A stretch of DNA of 64,000 nt from JAGMES01 sp023128035. GTDB lineage: Bacteria > Bacillota > Halanaerobiia > DY22613. Made by a program: the position numbers and the translations under genes. Location: NCBI GenBank assembly GCA_030627905.1, contig DAOVRZ010000007.1, forward strand, positions 24,993 through 88,992, read 5' to 3'. Shown one piece after another: positions 25,593 to 34,167 of this stretch. Numbering within the stretch: the first letter of the stretch is position 1; each line of letters starts with the position of its first letter. Below the pieces are notes generated by a model. That model was not told the origin of the DNA. It did no database searches and worked only from the letters and a program-made list of their open reading frames with translations.

Positions 25593-26366
25593 ATGGCATC
25601 ATTTAATATTAAAACAAATCGTACTTTTTCACTAATAAGAAAATATGGGTGGATTTTTACATTAACAGTAGCTGTCGGAGGTTTATGGTATCCTAAGTTA
25701 GGACTTTTAGTTATTCCAGTAATGATTGCACTTACAACAACTGCATTTTTTAAAGGTAGATATTGGTGTGGAAATTTTTGTCCTCATGGAAGTTTGTTTG
25801 ATTCTTTAATCATGCCAATAAGTAGAAATACAAAAATTCCTGGATTTTTCAAATCAAAAATTCTTGGTGGGTTATTTTTCCTAGCGTTTTCGTATAAGTT
25901 AGTTAGTAAATTCATAAAAGTATCTGCACTTTGGGGCGAGACTCCTTTTTGCGATAAACTCGGATTAATATTTGTGAGTAGTTATCTGATGGTTACAGTT
26001 TTGGGTGGTATTTTAAGTATAGTTTATGCTCCAAGAACATGGTGTAATTTTTGTCCAATGGGTATTTTACAAAGATTATCTTATAAGTTAGGTAAATTAT
26101 TGGGTATTACTAAAAAGACTGATGAAAAAATAACTGTAACTCATAGAGATATGTGTCATAGTTGTGGTAAATGTGCTAGAGTTTGTCCAATGCAATTGGA
26201 TCCTTACCTTGAGTTTTCTGATAAAAATCAGGTTGATAATGAAGTATGTATCCGCTGCTCTACTTGTGTTGAAAACTGTCCAGCAGGTATTCTTACTCTT
26301 AACAATGAAGAAACTGCAATTAAGATAGCTGAAAATACAGATCTTACAGGTTATGAAAATAGGTAA
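25593..26366 (+). CDS. NapH/CcoG-like membrane polyferredoxin
   Basis: 257 residues from ATG 25593 (AAGGAGG). Membrane helices at about 17-50 (WIFTLTVAVGGLWY, LGLLVIPVMIALTTTAFF), near 90 (GGLFFLAFSYKL) and 125-145 (IFVSSYLMVTVLGGILSI). Two CxxxCP motifs lie at membrane edges (WCGNFCPHGS and WCNFCPMG), then two [4Fe-4S] ferredoxin motifs (CHSCGKCARVCP, CIRCSTCVENCP). This is the NapH/FixG-type architecture of quinol or thiol electron transfer. The promoter carries a CsoR-like palindrome, suggesting copper, nickel or persulfide control. A ruined ferredoxin reductase follows in the same frame, presumably its old partner. Confidence 0.8.
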   Translation: MASFNIKTNRTFSLIRKYGWIFTLTVAVGGLWYPKLGLLVIPVMIALTTTAFFKGRYWCGNFCPHGSLFDSLIMPISRNTKIPGFFKSKILGGLFFLAFSYKLVSKFIKVSALWGETPFCDKLGLIFVSSYLMVTVLGGILSIVYAPRTWCNFCPMGILQRLSYKLGKLLGITKKTDEKITVTHRDMCHSCGKCARVCPMQLDPYLEFSDKNQVDNEVCIRCSTCVENCPAGILTLNNEETAIKIAENTDLTGYENR

Positions 26367-26639
26367 AAAATTAATGCAAGAATAGATAAGATAAGAAAGC
26401 TTATGGATGATACTATCGAGTACACATTTAAGTTTGAAAAACCTAAATAGGTTGACTATAAAGCTGGGCAATTTATTCTTGTAAAAATTCAAAATGATTC
26501 TGAGATGTATAGGGCATATTCTATCTCATCCTTGTTAAAGAGTTCAAGCTTATTTATGGAGCGAATTATGAAAATGAATTTCTATATTAATGAAGAATTT
26601 AAGCAGTTAGAAGAAAATATTTCTTATGAAAGCGCGTAA
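26367..26639 (+). pseudogene. remnant of ferredoxin-NAD(P) reductase-like flavoprotein
   Basis: Reading on in frame from the previous stop gives RIDKIRKLMDDTIEYTFKFE, then PK-stop at 26448-26450, then VDYKAGQFILVKIQNDSEMY and RAYSISS. These are the start of an FAD-binding ferredoxin reductase domain (the AGQF and R-x-Y-S-x-S FAD signatures). After RAYSISS the family sequence is lost and the frame ends within 45 codons, so about 200 residues including the NAD site are deleted. One nonsense codon plus a large deletion make it non-functional. Confidence 0.75.
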
Positions 26640-26645
26640 AATATT

Positions 26646-26673
26646 GGAGAGCCAAATTGGTTCTCCTTTTTTT
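26646..26673 (+). terminator. Rho-independent terminator
   Basis: GGAGAGCC / GGTTCTCC eight-bp stem (one G-T wobble), five-base loop, then seven T. Confidence 0.85.
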
Positions 26674-26713
26674 ATTATCAGTTCCACAAGAAATAATTAC
26701 CGTCAAAATTTTA

Positions 26714-26742
26714 TCGAAACTTAATAAGTAAAGTGTTATAAT
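26714..26742 (+). promoter_or_regulatory. candidate promoter for the molybdenum hydroxylase operon
   Basis: TCGAAA, 17-base spacer, TATAAT at 26737-26742. A long leader of about 190 bases follows before the first gene, room for further control; I recognise no riboswitch in it. Confidence 0.45.
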
Positions 26743-26935
26743 ACTTATACAACAGAGAACTCATGAATAAGTTATCTGAATTTTTGGTTAATTATTTGTA
26801 AAAGCGTCCAAAGGTAATTTGTTCGATAATACGGAATACATATTATATTATTGAAAAACAAATTCTAAATAACAGTAATCTTAATAGATCACTTTAGTTG
26901 AATGGATAGGATTATTAACTTTTATTGGGAGGTGT

Positions 26936-27808
26936 ATGAATTTGAAACTGAATAGTTTTGACTATGTAGTTACAAGTTCTGTTATGGAAGCATGTCAGTT
27001 TCTCGCTGAGCATGGTAAAGAAGCTAAAATTTTGTGTGGCGGTACTGATGTAGTCATTCGGATCCGTGAAGGTCATTGGAAGCCTAAGTATCTGGTAGAT
27101 ATTAAACGTATTCCAGGATTAAATGAAGTTTCTTATGATGAAAAGAATGGTCTTACTATCGGTGCTGCAGTAACTTTAAATCAATTAGGTAGATATGATT
27201 TTATTAGAGAAAAATATCCTGTTTTAATTGAAGGTGCTCATGTGGTAGGTTCTTTGCAAGTAAGAAACCGGGCTACTATGGTTGGTAATATTTGTAATGC
27301 TTCTCCTTTGGCTGATACTGCACCATCTTTGTTAGTTTATGATGCAGAAGTAACTATTGCTAGTGTTGAAGGTGAGCGGGTTGTGTCGATTCACGATTTC
27401 TTTACTGGCCCTGGTAAAACAGTGGTTCAGGAAGGAGAGATGGTAACAAAAGTAACTCTTCCACCAATCGAAAACGCGGAAGGTGATTATTATAAACATT
27501 CTCGTCGTAAAGCTGTTGATCTGGCCTGTATTGGTGTAGCTGTTTTGGTTGTTGGAAAAGATGGTAATAAAATCAAAGAAGCGAGGATTGCATTAGGTGC
27601 AGTGGCTCCAACTCCAGTTAGAGCTAGAACTGCTGAAGCACTATTAAAAGACGCTACTGTGACTCCTGAACTTTTAGAACAAGTTAAAGAAGCTGTAGCT
27701 AAAGATATTTCTCCAATCTCTGATATTCGTGCTTCCAAAGAGCATCGGATTGAAATCGCACAGGTTTTGGCCAAGCGTGGGATTCAAGAAGCATTAGGTT
27801 TGGTATAG
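26936..27808 (+). CDS. molybdenum hydroxylase FAD subunit
   Basis: 290 residues. FAD-binding signature near the N terminus (ILCGGTDVVIRIREG) and a second in QVRNRATMVGNICNASPLAD, then the CO dehydrogenase flavoprotein C-terminal domain. It feeds electrons from the Fe-S subunit to NAD or another acceptor. It is the first gene of a FAD - [2Fe-2S] - Mo trio encoding a xanthine dehydrogenase-family enzyme. GGGAGGTG lies just before ATG 26936. The downstream order and spacing (30 and 25 bases) show one operon. Confidence 0.92.
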   Translation: MNLKLNSFDYVVTSSVMEACQFLAEHGKEAKILCGGTDVVIRIREGHWKPKYLVDIKRIPGLNEVSYDEKNGLTIGAAVTLNQLGRYDFIREKYPVLIEGAHVVGSLQVRNRATMVGNICNASPLADTAPSLLVYDAEVTIASVEGERVVSIHDFFTGPGKTVVQEGEMVTKVTLPPIENAEGDYYKHSRRKAVDLACIGVAVLVVGKDGNKIKEARIALGAVAPTPVRARTAEALLKDATVTPELLEQVKEAVAKDISPISDIRASKEHRIEIAQVLAKRGIQEALGLV

Positions 27809-27838
27809 TTTTCTATGACAGAAAAGGGGGATAGTTCC

Positions 27839-28306
27839 ATGAAAAAATATAGAGTCTCCTTTGTAATTAATGGGAGAAAAGAAGAGATGGAAGTCGAAGC
27901 AAATGTGACTTTATTAGATCTTATTAGAGATGAATTACTTCTCACTGGTGCTAAGTATGGTTGCGGTGGTGGAGAGTGTGGTGCCTGTACTGTAATCATG
28001 GATGGCAATCCAGTTAATTCTTGTTTAGTTCTTGCTCCAGAAGTGAATGGTTGTGAGATTGTTACTGTTGAGGGTTTAGTTCAAAATGCTGAATTGGATA
28101 AAATTCAACAATCATTTATAGATCATGCTGCGTTACAATGTGGATTCTGTACACCAGGAATGATTATGTCTGCAAAAGCACTTTTGAAGAAAAATCCACA
28201 TCCGACAGAAGCAGAAGTTCGTGAGGCATTAGCTGGTAATCTCTGTCGTTGTACTGGTTATAAAAAGATTGTAGAAGCAATATTAGATGTAACAACTAGA
28301 AACTAG
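27839..28306 (+). CDS. molybdenum hydroxylase [2Fe-2S] subunit
   Basis: 155 residues from ATG 27839, chosen because AAAGGGGG lies 7-8 bases upstream; the longer frame from 27815 runs through that site. Plant-type [2Fe-2S] ligands: YGCGGGECGACTV with the later NSC, and the alpha-helical second cluster QCGFCTPGM and NLCRCTGY. All eight cysteines are present. It links the molybdopterin site of the large subunit to the flavin subunit. Confidence 0.93.
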   Translation: MKKYRVSFVINGRKEEMEVEANVTLLDLIRDELLLTGAKYGCGGGECGACTVIMDGNPVNSCLVLAPEVNGCEIVTVEGLVQNAELDKIQQSFIDHAALQCGFCTPGMIMSAKALLKKNPHPTEAEVREALAGNLCRCTGYKKIVEAILDVTTRN

Positions 28307-28331
28307 GTTTTATTGAAAGGGGGATTATTTC

Positions 28332-30647
28332 ATGAAAGTAGTAGGTAAGCGCGTAAAGCGAGTGGACGGTGTTCGTAAAGCTACTGGAAGCGCTAAATAT
28401 GTTGATGATATGAAATTTGCTGGTATGTTGTATGCTAAAATTGTGAGAAGCCCACATGCGCATGCAAGAATCTTAAGTATTGATACAAGTAAAGCTGAAG
28501 CTTTACCAGGAGTAAAAGCTGTTATTACTGGTAAAGAGTTTTCAAATACTACTGGTCTATATATGGCAGACCGTAAAGTTTTTTCTGTTAATAAAGTACG
28601 TTATATCGGTGATGCAGTTGCAGCAGTAGCTGCTGAAACTGCAGAAATCGCTGCAAAAGCAGTGAAATTGGTAGAAGTTGAATACGAGGTTTTACCTGGG
28701 TTATTTGATCCTATTGAAGGAATGAAAGAGGATGCTCCTCTGATTCATGAAAATATGCATGAATATGAGCATGCAGTATTCATCCACCCAATTCCTCATA
28801 CTAATGTTAGTGAACATTTCAAATTACGTAAAGGAAATGTAGAGGAAGGTTTCAAACAAGCAGATTTCATTTATGAAAATGAGTTTGAAGTACCAATGGT
28901 CCACCATGTTCCATTAGAAACTCATACTACTGTTGCAAGAATGAGTCTTGAGGGTCAATTAGATGTTATTTCTAGTGCTCAATCTCCATTTGCTGTTCGT
29001 CAGTTATTGGGTAAAGTTTTTGATATTCCATTGAATAGAATCACTGTTCAAGCAGAGAATATCGGTGGTGGCTTCGGTGGAAAAGCTGGTCTTCAGATTG
29101 AACCACTGGTTGTTGCATTGGCATTAACTTTACCTGGTTATTATGTTCGTCTAACTTATACTCGTGAAGAGGAATTTTGTTCTGCTGTAAACCGTCAGGG
29201 TTTACGTGCAAAATATAAAACTGGAGTTATGAAAGATGGAAATATCGTAGCTCAAGAGATTGAATATATCTGGGATGCTGGTGCTTACAATGACTATGGT
29301 GTAAACATTGTTAAAACAGCTGGTTATTCTTGTGCAGGTCCTTACGAAATTGATAATGTAAAAGCTGATTCTTACTGTGTATATACTAATCATCCAGTAG
29401 GTTGTGCATATCGTGGTTTTGGTATGTGTGAGATCCATTGGGGAATCGAACAGAATTTAGATATAATAGCAGAAAACTTAGGAATTACTCCTGTAGAAAT
29501 TCGATTAAAAAATGGTTTGAAAGAGGGAGCTTTAACTGTTACTAGTGAAGTAATGGCGCCTGTTGGTTTTTACGAATGTATTGAGCGGGCCGCTGAATTA
29601 ATTGACCTTGATAAGAAGGATGCTCCATCTAAGCCATATAAGCGTAGAGGTAAAGGTATTGCAGGTGGTTATAAAGGCCCATCTACTCCACCAGCTGCTG
29701 CATCAACTGCTATAATCTATCTCTTAGAAGATGGAACAATTAACTTATTGATTAGTGCAACTGAAATGGGTCAAGGTGCATTCACTGCTTTAGCGCAGAT
29801 TGCTGCTGAAGAGTTAGGTGTAGATGTAGATAAAGTTCATATCTCAACTCCTCATACTGATTATACACCTTATGAATGGCAAACTGTAGGTAGTAGAACA
29901 ACTTATTCTGCAGGAAATGCTGTGATTAATGCAGCACAGGATGTCAAACGACAATTAAAAGATTTTGCTGCTGAAGATTTTGATGTAGATATGAATGATT
30001 TATATATTGAAGATAGTTTTATTTATTCAAAAAATGATTCTGATATGAAGAAAGCTATTCAAGACTACGCATTAGGTTTGGTTTATTCTAATGGTAGTGG
30101 AAAAGGTGGCCCTGTTATCGGACGAGGTGTCTTCATTCCAGAAGGAGTAACTAATATAGATTTAGAAACTGGTCAAGGCCGTCCTGTTAATCACTGGACT
30201 GTAGGTGTTCATGGTGCAGAGGTTGAAGTGGATATTGAAACTGGTGAAATCGATGTTATTAAAATGGCTGCAGTCTTTGATATCGGTAAAGTAATTAACC
30301 CTGCTACAGCAGAAGGTCAGGTAGAAGGTGCAATTATTCAAGGCTTAGGTACTGTATTGATGGAAGAGATGATCTTAAAAGATGGTAAATTAATGAATCC
30401 ATCCTTTGTAGATTACAATATTCCAACTACTGTAGATTGTCCTGAGCTAGTTATCGAGTTTGTTGAAACTCCACTAAAGGATGGTCCTTATGGAGCAAGA
30501 GGTATTGGAGAACCTGCTATGGTTCCTACAGCACCTGCAATTGCTAACGCTATTTATGATGCAATTGGTGTTAGAATTACAAGTATGCCAATTACTTCAG
30601 AAAAAATATTAAAAGCTTTAAAAGAGAAAGAAGCTAAAAGTCAGTAA
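28332..30647 (+). CDS. xanthine dehydrogenase-family molybdopterin subunit
   Basis: 771 residues. Conserved sites: Gly-rich GGGFGGK at 245-251, CAYRGFG with Arg361 (equivalent of bovine Arg880), QGAFTALAQIAAEE, and the catalytic Glu727 in GARGIGEPAM. The residue that in bovine xanthine oxidase is Glu802 is Ala252 here (GGKAGL), so the pocket differs from mammalian xanthine dehydrogenase and the substrate should not be assumed to be xanthine. Clostridial relatives include selenium-dependent purine and nicotinate hydroxylases; selA and selD in this window would support a selenium-bearing form (inference). A NCS2 permease gene follows 228 bases later. Confidence 0.9.
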   Translation: MKVVGKRVKRVDGVRKATGSAKYVDDMKFAGMLYAKIVRSPHAHARILSIDTSKAEALPGVKAVITGKEFSNTTGLYMADRKVFSVNKVRYIGDAVAAVAAETAEIAAKAVKLVEVEYEVLPGLFDPIEGMKEDAPLIHENMHEYEHAVFIHPIPHTNVSEHFKLRKGNVEEGFKQADFIYENEFEVPMVHHVPLETHTTVARMSLEGQLDVISSAQSPFAVRQLLGKVFDIPLNRITVQAENIGGGFGGKAGLQIEPLVVALALTLPGYYVRLTYTREEEFCSAVNRQGLRAKYKTGVMKDGNIVAQEIEYIWDAGAYNDYGVNIVKTAGYSCAGPYEIDNVKADSYCVYTNHPVGCAYRGFGMCEIHWGIEQNLDIIAENLGITPVEIRLKNGLKEGALTVTSEVMAPVGFYECIERAAELIDLDKKDAPSKPYKRRGKGIAGGYKGPSTPPAAASTAIIYLLEDGTINLLISATEMGQGAFTALAQIAAEELGVDVDKVHISTPHTDYTPYEWQTVGSRTTYSAGNAVINAAQDVKRQLKDFAAEDFDVDMNDLYIEDSFIYSKNDSDMKKAIQDYALGLVYSNGSGKGGPVIGRGVFIPEGVTNIDLETGQGRPVNHWTVGVHGAEVEVDIETGEIDVIKMAAVFDIGKVINPATAEGQVEGAIIQGLGTVLMEEMILKDGKLMNPSFVDYNIPTTVDCPELVIEFVETPLKDGPYGARGIGEPAMVPTAPAIANAIYDAIGVRITSMPITSEKILKALKEKEAKSQ

Positions 30648-30875
30648 TTTACCTAAACGCGAAATAAAGGTTCCTCTGTTAAAAAAAAGGTAACCTTGAT
30701 AAAGGAATACCTTTCAAATTGGGTGTACTAATTTTGACATAGGGATTCCGTGATTTGAGAAATCAGAAAATTGTAAATTATTGAAAAGGGGTGGTTAGAG
30801 AAGTAGAAGAGGGGAGTTCTAAGTAGAGCCGTAAAAAAGACCTAATAAAAACAGATAATTTGAGGAGGACAATTG

Positions 30876-32093
30876 ATGGAAAATCAAAAAGCAATTCACG
30901 ATGTAAAAAAACTGCCCTTTGGACAGATGATGTTATTGGGTATGCAGCATGCTTTAGCAATGTTTGGTGCTACGGTGTTGGTACCAATTTTAACTGGGTT
31001 AAGTGTATCTGTAACTTTATTTAGTGCAGGTATCGGCACATTATTATTTCACATGATTACTAAAAATAAAATTCCTGCTTATTTGGGTTCTTCATTTGCA
31101 TTCATTGCACCAATCGCAATCGTTGTTGAAAAAATGGGTGTTGGTTCTGCACAGGGTGGTATTATCGCTGCAGGTTTGATTTATGCCATCATGTCATTCA
31201 TAATTTATTTAGTTGGTCCTAAATTAATTAACTCTTTGTTCCCACCGATAGTGACTGGCCCAGTAATTATGGTTATTGGTCTAACTTTAGCTCCAGTTGC
31301 TATTAGTATGGCTTCTGATAAATTGATTGTAGCAATTGTAGCTTTGTTGGCCGCTACTATCGCTAGTGTTTTTGGCCGTGGTTTATTTAAACTGATTCCA
31401 GTTATGATTGGTTTGGTTGCTGGTTATATTACAGCATTATTTTTCGGTATGATTGATTTTTCTGCTGTTCAACAAGCTGCATGGATTGGCTTGCCTGAGT
31501 TTACGGCACCAGTTATCAATTGGAATGCAATTTTAATGATTGCTCCAGTAGCTATTGTTTCTATGGTTGAACATGTTGGAGATATCTTAGCTATTAGTGC
31601 TACTGTTGGTAAAGGCCAAGAGTTTGTTAACGATCCAGGTATTCATCGGACTATGTTAGGTGACGGTATTGCTACCTCCCTTGCTGGTCTTTTTGGTGGA
31701 CCACCAAACACCACATATTCTGAAAATACTGGTGTTCTTGCATTGACTAAAATATTTGATCCTATTGTAATGCGTATTGCTGCATGTTTTGCTTTGTTTC
31801 TTTCTTTAGTACCAAAATTAGGTGCTCTGATTTCTACAATTCCTACTCCAGTTATCGGTGGTATCTCTATTCTTCTCTTCGGTATGATAGCTAGTGTAGG
31901 TGTTAGAACTATGGTAGAAAACGATGTTGATCTTACTAAATCCAGAAATTTGATTATTGCAAGTGTTATCTTAGTTATCGGTATTGGTGGAGCTACTATT
32001 CATATTGGTAATGTAGAGTTTGCTGGTATGGGTCTTTCTGGTCTGGCTGGATTGGTATTAAACAAAGTTTTACCTGAAAAGTTTGGTGAATAG
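30876..32093 (+). CDS. NCS2-family nucleobase (uracil/xanthine) permease
   Basis: 405 residues, about 12-14 hydrophobic segments. NCS2 signatures: QMMLLGMQHALAMFGATVLV at the N terminus, ITKNKIPAYLGSSFAF, and GLFGGPPNTTYSENTGV with the conserved Asn-Thr stretch, followed by FGMIASVGVRTMVENDVDL. Predicted proton- or ion-coupled import of a purine, pyrimidine or related base. ATG 30876 follows GAGGAGGAC. Its TAG stop coincides with the first bases of the 119-base repeat, which therefore directly abuts the gene. Specificity cannot be read out from sequence. Confidence 0.92.
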   Translation: MENQKAIHDVKKLPFGQMMLLGMQHALAMFGATVLVPILTGLSVSVTLFSAGIGTLLFHMITKNKIPAYLGSSFAFIAPIAIVVEKMGVGSAQGGIIAAGLIYAIMSFIIYLVGPKLINSLFPPIVTGPVIMVIGLTLAPVAISMASDKLIVAIVALLAATIASVFGRGLFKLIPVMIGLVAGYITALFFGMIDFSAVQQAAWIGLPEFTAPVINWNAILMIAPVAIVSMVEHVGDILAISATVGKGQEFVNDPGIHRTMLGDGIATSLAGLFGGPPNTTYSENTGVLALTKIFDPIVMRIAACFALFLSLVPKLGALISTIPTPVIGGISILLFGMIASVGVRTMVENDVDLTKSRNLIIASVILVIGIGGATIHIGNVEFAGMGLSGLAGLVLNKVLPEKFGE

Positions 32094-32210
32094 TGAACTC
32101 GTCCAGCTAAAGCTGAACATCGGGGCTTCAGTAGGGGATTCTACCCCCACTGAAGATTAAAAACAATTCCCACCAATTATAGAAGTGGGGGTCTTAACTC
32201 AAAAGATAAA
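32092..32210 (+). repeat. 119-base three-hairpin repeat, copy 1
   Basis: Begins AGTGAACTCGTCCAGCTAAA inside the permease stop codon and ends at CTCAAAAGATAAA. Three hairpins: CAGCT-AA-AGCTG, CTTCAGT-AGGGG...CCCCC-ACTGAAG, and CCCACCAATT...AAGTGGGGG. Almost identical to copies 2 and 4. Confidence 0.9.
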
Positions 32211-32389
32211 TATAACTCTAGCTTTTAGCTGGGATAAAACCCCGGCATTACTTATGGTAAGATCATAGCATTAAAGCATTATGCTTTATAATAAGGCTTA
32301 GAGTGTAATTCTCTGACATTTGTAATTATTAAATTATATCCGATAGAAAAAAACAAAAAAATAAAAAAACATTTGCTTTTTAGGGAAAT

Positions 32390-32902
32390 ATGTTTTATAA
32401 TAAAGCTATAATTAATGAATTTAAGCAAAATTTGCTAATAAGAAAGGGTCGAGTTAAATTGTCCGAGCCAAATGTGAATTTACTTAGTGATGCTAAGATG
32501 AAGATTGGGAAGGCAGCATTATTATTGACCCTTACTTCTAGCCGTCAGGAAGAAACTGAACTTAAAAAGTTTCTTAAAGAAAGATATAATTATCATACTG
32601 TAGTGACTGAAGTTGGGGGAGTATTAAAAAACGTCAAGGATAAAGTAGTGAAATCAGTAGTAAGTGCTGCATTGAATGCTGGAATTCTTGAGAAAAAAAG
32701 TAGTCATATTCACCCATTAATCCATGCTACCTTAGAAGCTGAACGTGGTATGATGTTTGATATTCCAACACATTCAAGTATCGTTATGAAAGTTGCGATA
32801 GTAGTTGGACGAGACTGGCTAGCAGTTGCAATGTATGGTGAATCAGCGATTCATATTCTTTCAAACCATGAACGGGCTGGATTAGGAGTAATGCATGTGT
32901 AG
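32390..32902 (+). CDS. HutP-family RNA-binding antiterminator
   Basis: 170 residues (a TTG at 32459, residue 24, is an alternative start after AGAAAGGG). Similarity to Bacillus subtilis HutP is clear: HPLIHATLEAERG corresponds to HALYHATMEALHG, which supplies the metal-binding histidines, and the end DWLAVAMYG...GLGVMHV corresponds to DWIAVSLYG...GVGINHI. HutP binds NAG-repeat RNA with L-histidine and Mg2+ to stop a terminator forming. Here no histidine utilisation genes are near; it lies in a heterocycle catabolism cluster, immediately before an RNA segment with hairpins and a terminator. The ligand may thus differ (inference). Confidence 0.85.
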   Translation: MFYNKAIINEFKQNLLIRKGRVKLSEPNVNLLSDAKMKIGKAALLLTLTSSRQEETELKKFLKERYNYHTVVTEVGGVLKNVKDKVVKSVVSAALNAGILEKKSSHIHPLIHATLEAERGMMFDIPTHSSIVMKVAIVVGRDWLAVAMYGESAIHILSNHERAGLGVMHV

Positions 32903-32904
32903 TA

Positions 32905-32950
32905 ACTGACCTACTTAAGAAGATAAGTGGTGATATAGTGACCGGTCAGT
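32905..32950 (+). promoter_or_regulatory. inverted repeat downstream of the HutP-like gene
   Basis: ACTGACC (32905-32911) and GGTCAGT (32944-32950) pair perfectly around a 32-base loop containing several NAG triplets (AAG, AAG, TAG). A second hairpin, GATAATCTTC...GAAGATTATC, sits at about 32995-33018. A candidate HutP target placed before the terminator at 33044. Confidence 0.4.
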
Positions 32951-33043
32951 GAAGTTTTTAACTTTTTAAAACTTAATATTTAGGTAATGAGATGATAATC
33001 TTCAAGATGAAGATTATCTCTTAAGTGATAAGTGATTGAGTGA

Positions 33044-33095
33044 AGTCTTGAGTTGTTTTTACCTATTTGGTAAAAACTATCAGGGCTTTTTTATT
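33044..33095 (+). terminator. terminator upstream of the decarboxylase remnants
   Basis: AGTCTTGAGTTGTTTTTACC pairs with GGTAAAAACTATCAGGGCT (two wobbles and a short internal mismatch), loop TATTT, then a T-run. It may be an attenuator controlled by the upstream HutP-like protein. Confidence 0.75.
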
Positions 33096-33137
33096 TGCGG
33101 AAAGTTTATACTATTAATCGTCAGGAGATTATAGAGG

Positions 33138-33948
33138 ATGAGCAAAGAACAAAAAATCCAAGAATTATTAGCTGAAAAAAGCAGATTGATGCTGGGAGGG
33201 GGAGAAAAACGAATCGAGAAACAGCATGCTAAAGGTAAGTTGACAGCAAGGGAAAGAATTCAACTGCTAGTGGATGAGAATAGTTTTGTAGAGGTAAATT
33301 TATTTGTTAGCCACCGCTGTACTGATTTTGGTATGGAAGAGGTTGACGTTCCTGGAGATGGCCAAAGAAATGGGAGCACCATTTGTTGGATTATATGATT
33401 CAGGTGGAGCACGGATTCAAGAAGGTGTAGGAGCACTTAATGGTTTTGGTGAAATATTCCTTCGAAATTCCCTTAACTCAGGTGTTATTCCACAGATTTC
33501 AGTGATTATGGGTCCATGTGCAGGCGGAGCAGTGTATTCACCAGCATTGACTGATTTTGTTTTCATGGTAGATCAAACAAGCCAAATGTTTTTAACCGGG
33601 CCAGAAGTAATTAAATCAGTAACCCGTGAGGAAGTAACTGCTGAAGCATTGGGAGGATCTAAAGCACATGCATCTAAGAGTGGGGTTGCTCATTTTACTG
33701 CTTCTAGTGAAGAAGAGTGTATGGAAGAAGTTCGTCGTCTATTAAGCTTTTTACCATCTAATAACTTAGAAGATGCACCAATGGGTTTAGCGAAAAATAG
33801 TGGTTTTGTAAATGGGAAAACTATTGAAGATTTAATTCCTGATCATCCAAATAAACCATATGACATGACAGCGATTATCGCTCGGTTGGTAGATCAAGGT
33901 GATTTTTTAGAAGTTCATAAAGATTATATTCATTGCTTTGTCTTTTGA
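33138..33948 (+). pseudogene. decarboxylase/carboxyltransferase alpha subunit, deleted (mmdA-like)
   Basis: The first 74 residues (QHAKGKLTARERIQLLVDE to MEEVDVPGDG) and a second block in another frame (KEMGAPFVGLYDSGGARIQE to FLEVHKDY) are the carboxyltransferase of methylmalonyl-CoA/malonyl-CoA decarboxylases, including VIMGPCAGGAVYSPA. Family members are about 515 residues; here about 45 residues between the blocks are deleted with a frameshift and the last ~230 are absent. Both parts together code for ~275 residues. Clearly inactive. It is followed by remnants of the biotin carrier and the membrane beta subunit in the usual order. Confidence 0.88.
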
Positions 33949-34038
33949 TGTTTGGAGAATATGTGGTCGTGGGAATATGGTAAGTTCAAAGTAAAAGTAT
34001 GATTAGTCGATAAAAATTATGTGTGAGGTGTAGTGGAA

Positions 34039-34125
34039 ATGGGAAGAAAATTTGTAGTTAAAGTTAGAGGCGAAGTTTATGAAGTGGAAGTTGATGAAGT
34101 AGATTCAGCTGACAAAGCAGTGTAG
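34039..34125 (+). pseudogene. biotin carrier subunit remnant
   Basis: Twenty-eight residues, GRKFVVKVRGEVYEVEVDEV then a short tail and stop. This is the N-terminal strand pair of a biotin carrier protein of the decarboxylase; the Ala-Met-Lys-Met biotin site is missing. Preceded by GTGAGGTG. Its position between alpha and beta subunit remnants supports the identification. Confidence 0.7.
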
Positions 34126-34167
34126 CAGATTAGGCTGCTTTGTAGATTTATTAAGGGGGATACAAAA

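Noticed and set aside
30648..30875. Riboswitch before the permease gene
   Set aside because: Some short inverted repeats are present (AAGGTT...AACCTT), but I recognise no known purine, PreQ1 or other riboswitch core.
32092..32210. CRISPR repeat
   Set aside because: Units are 119 bases, scattered over 30 kb with no regular spacers or cas genes.
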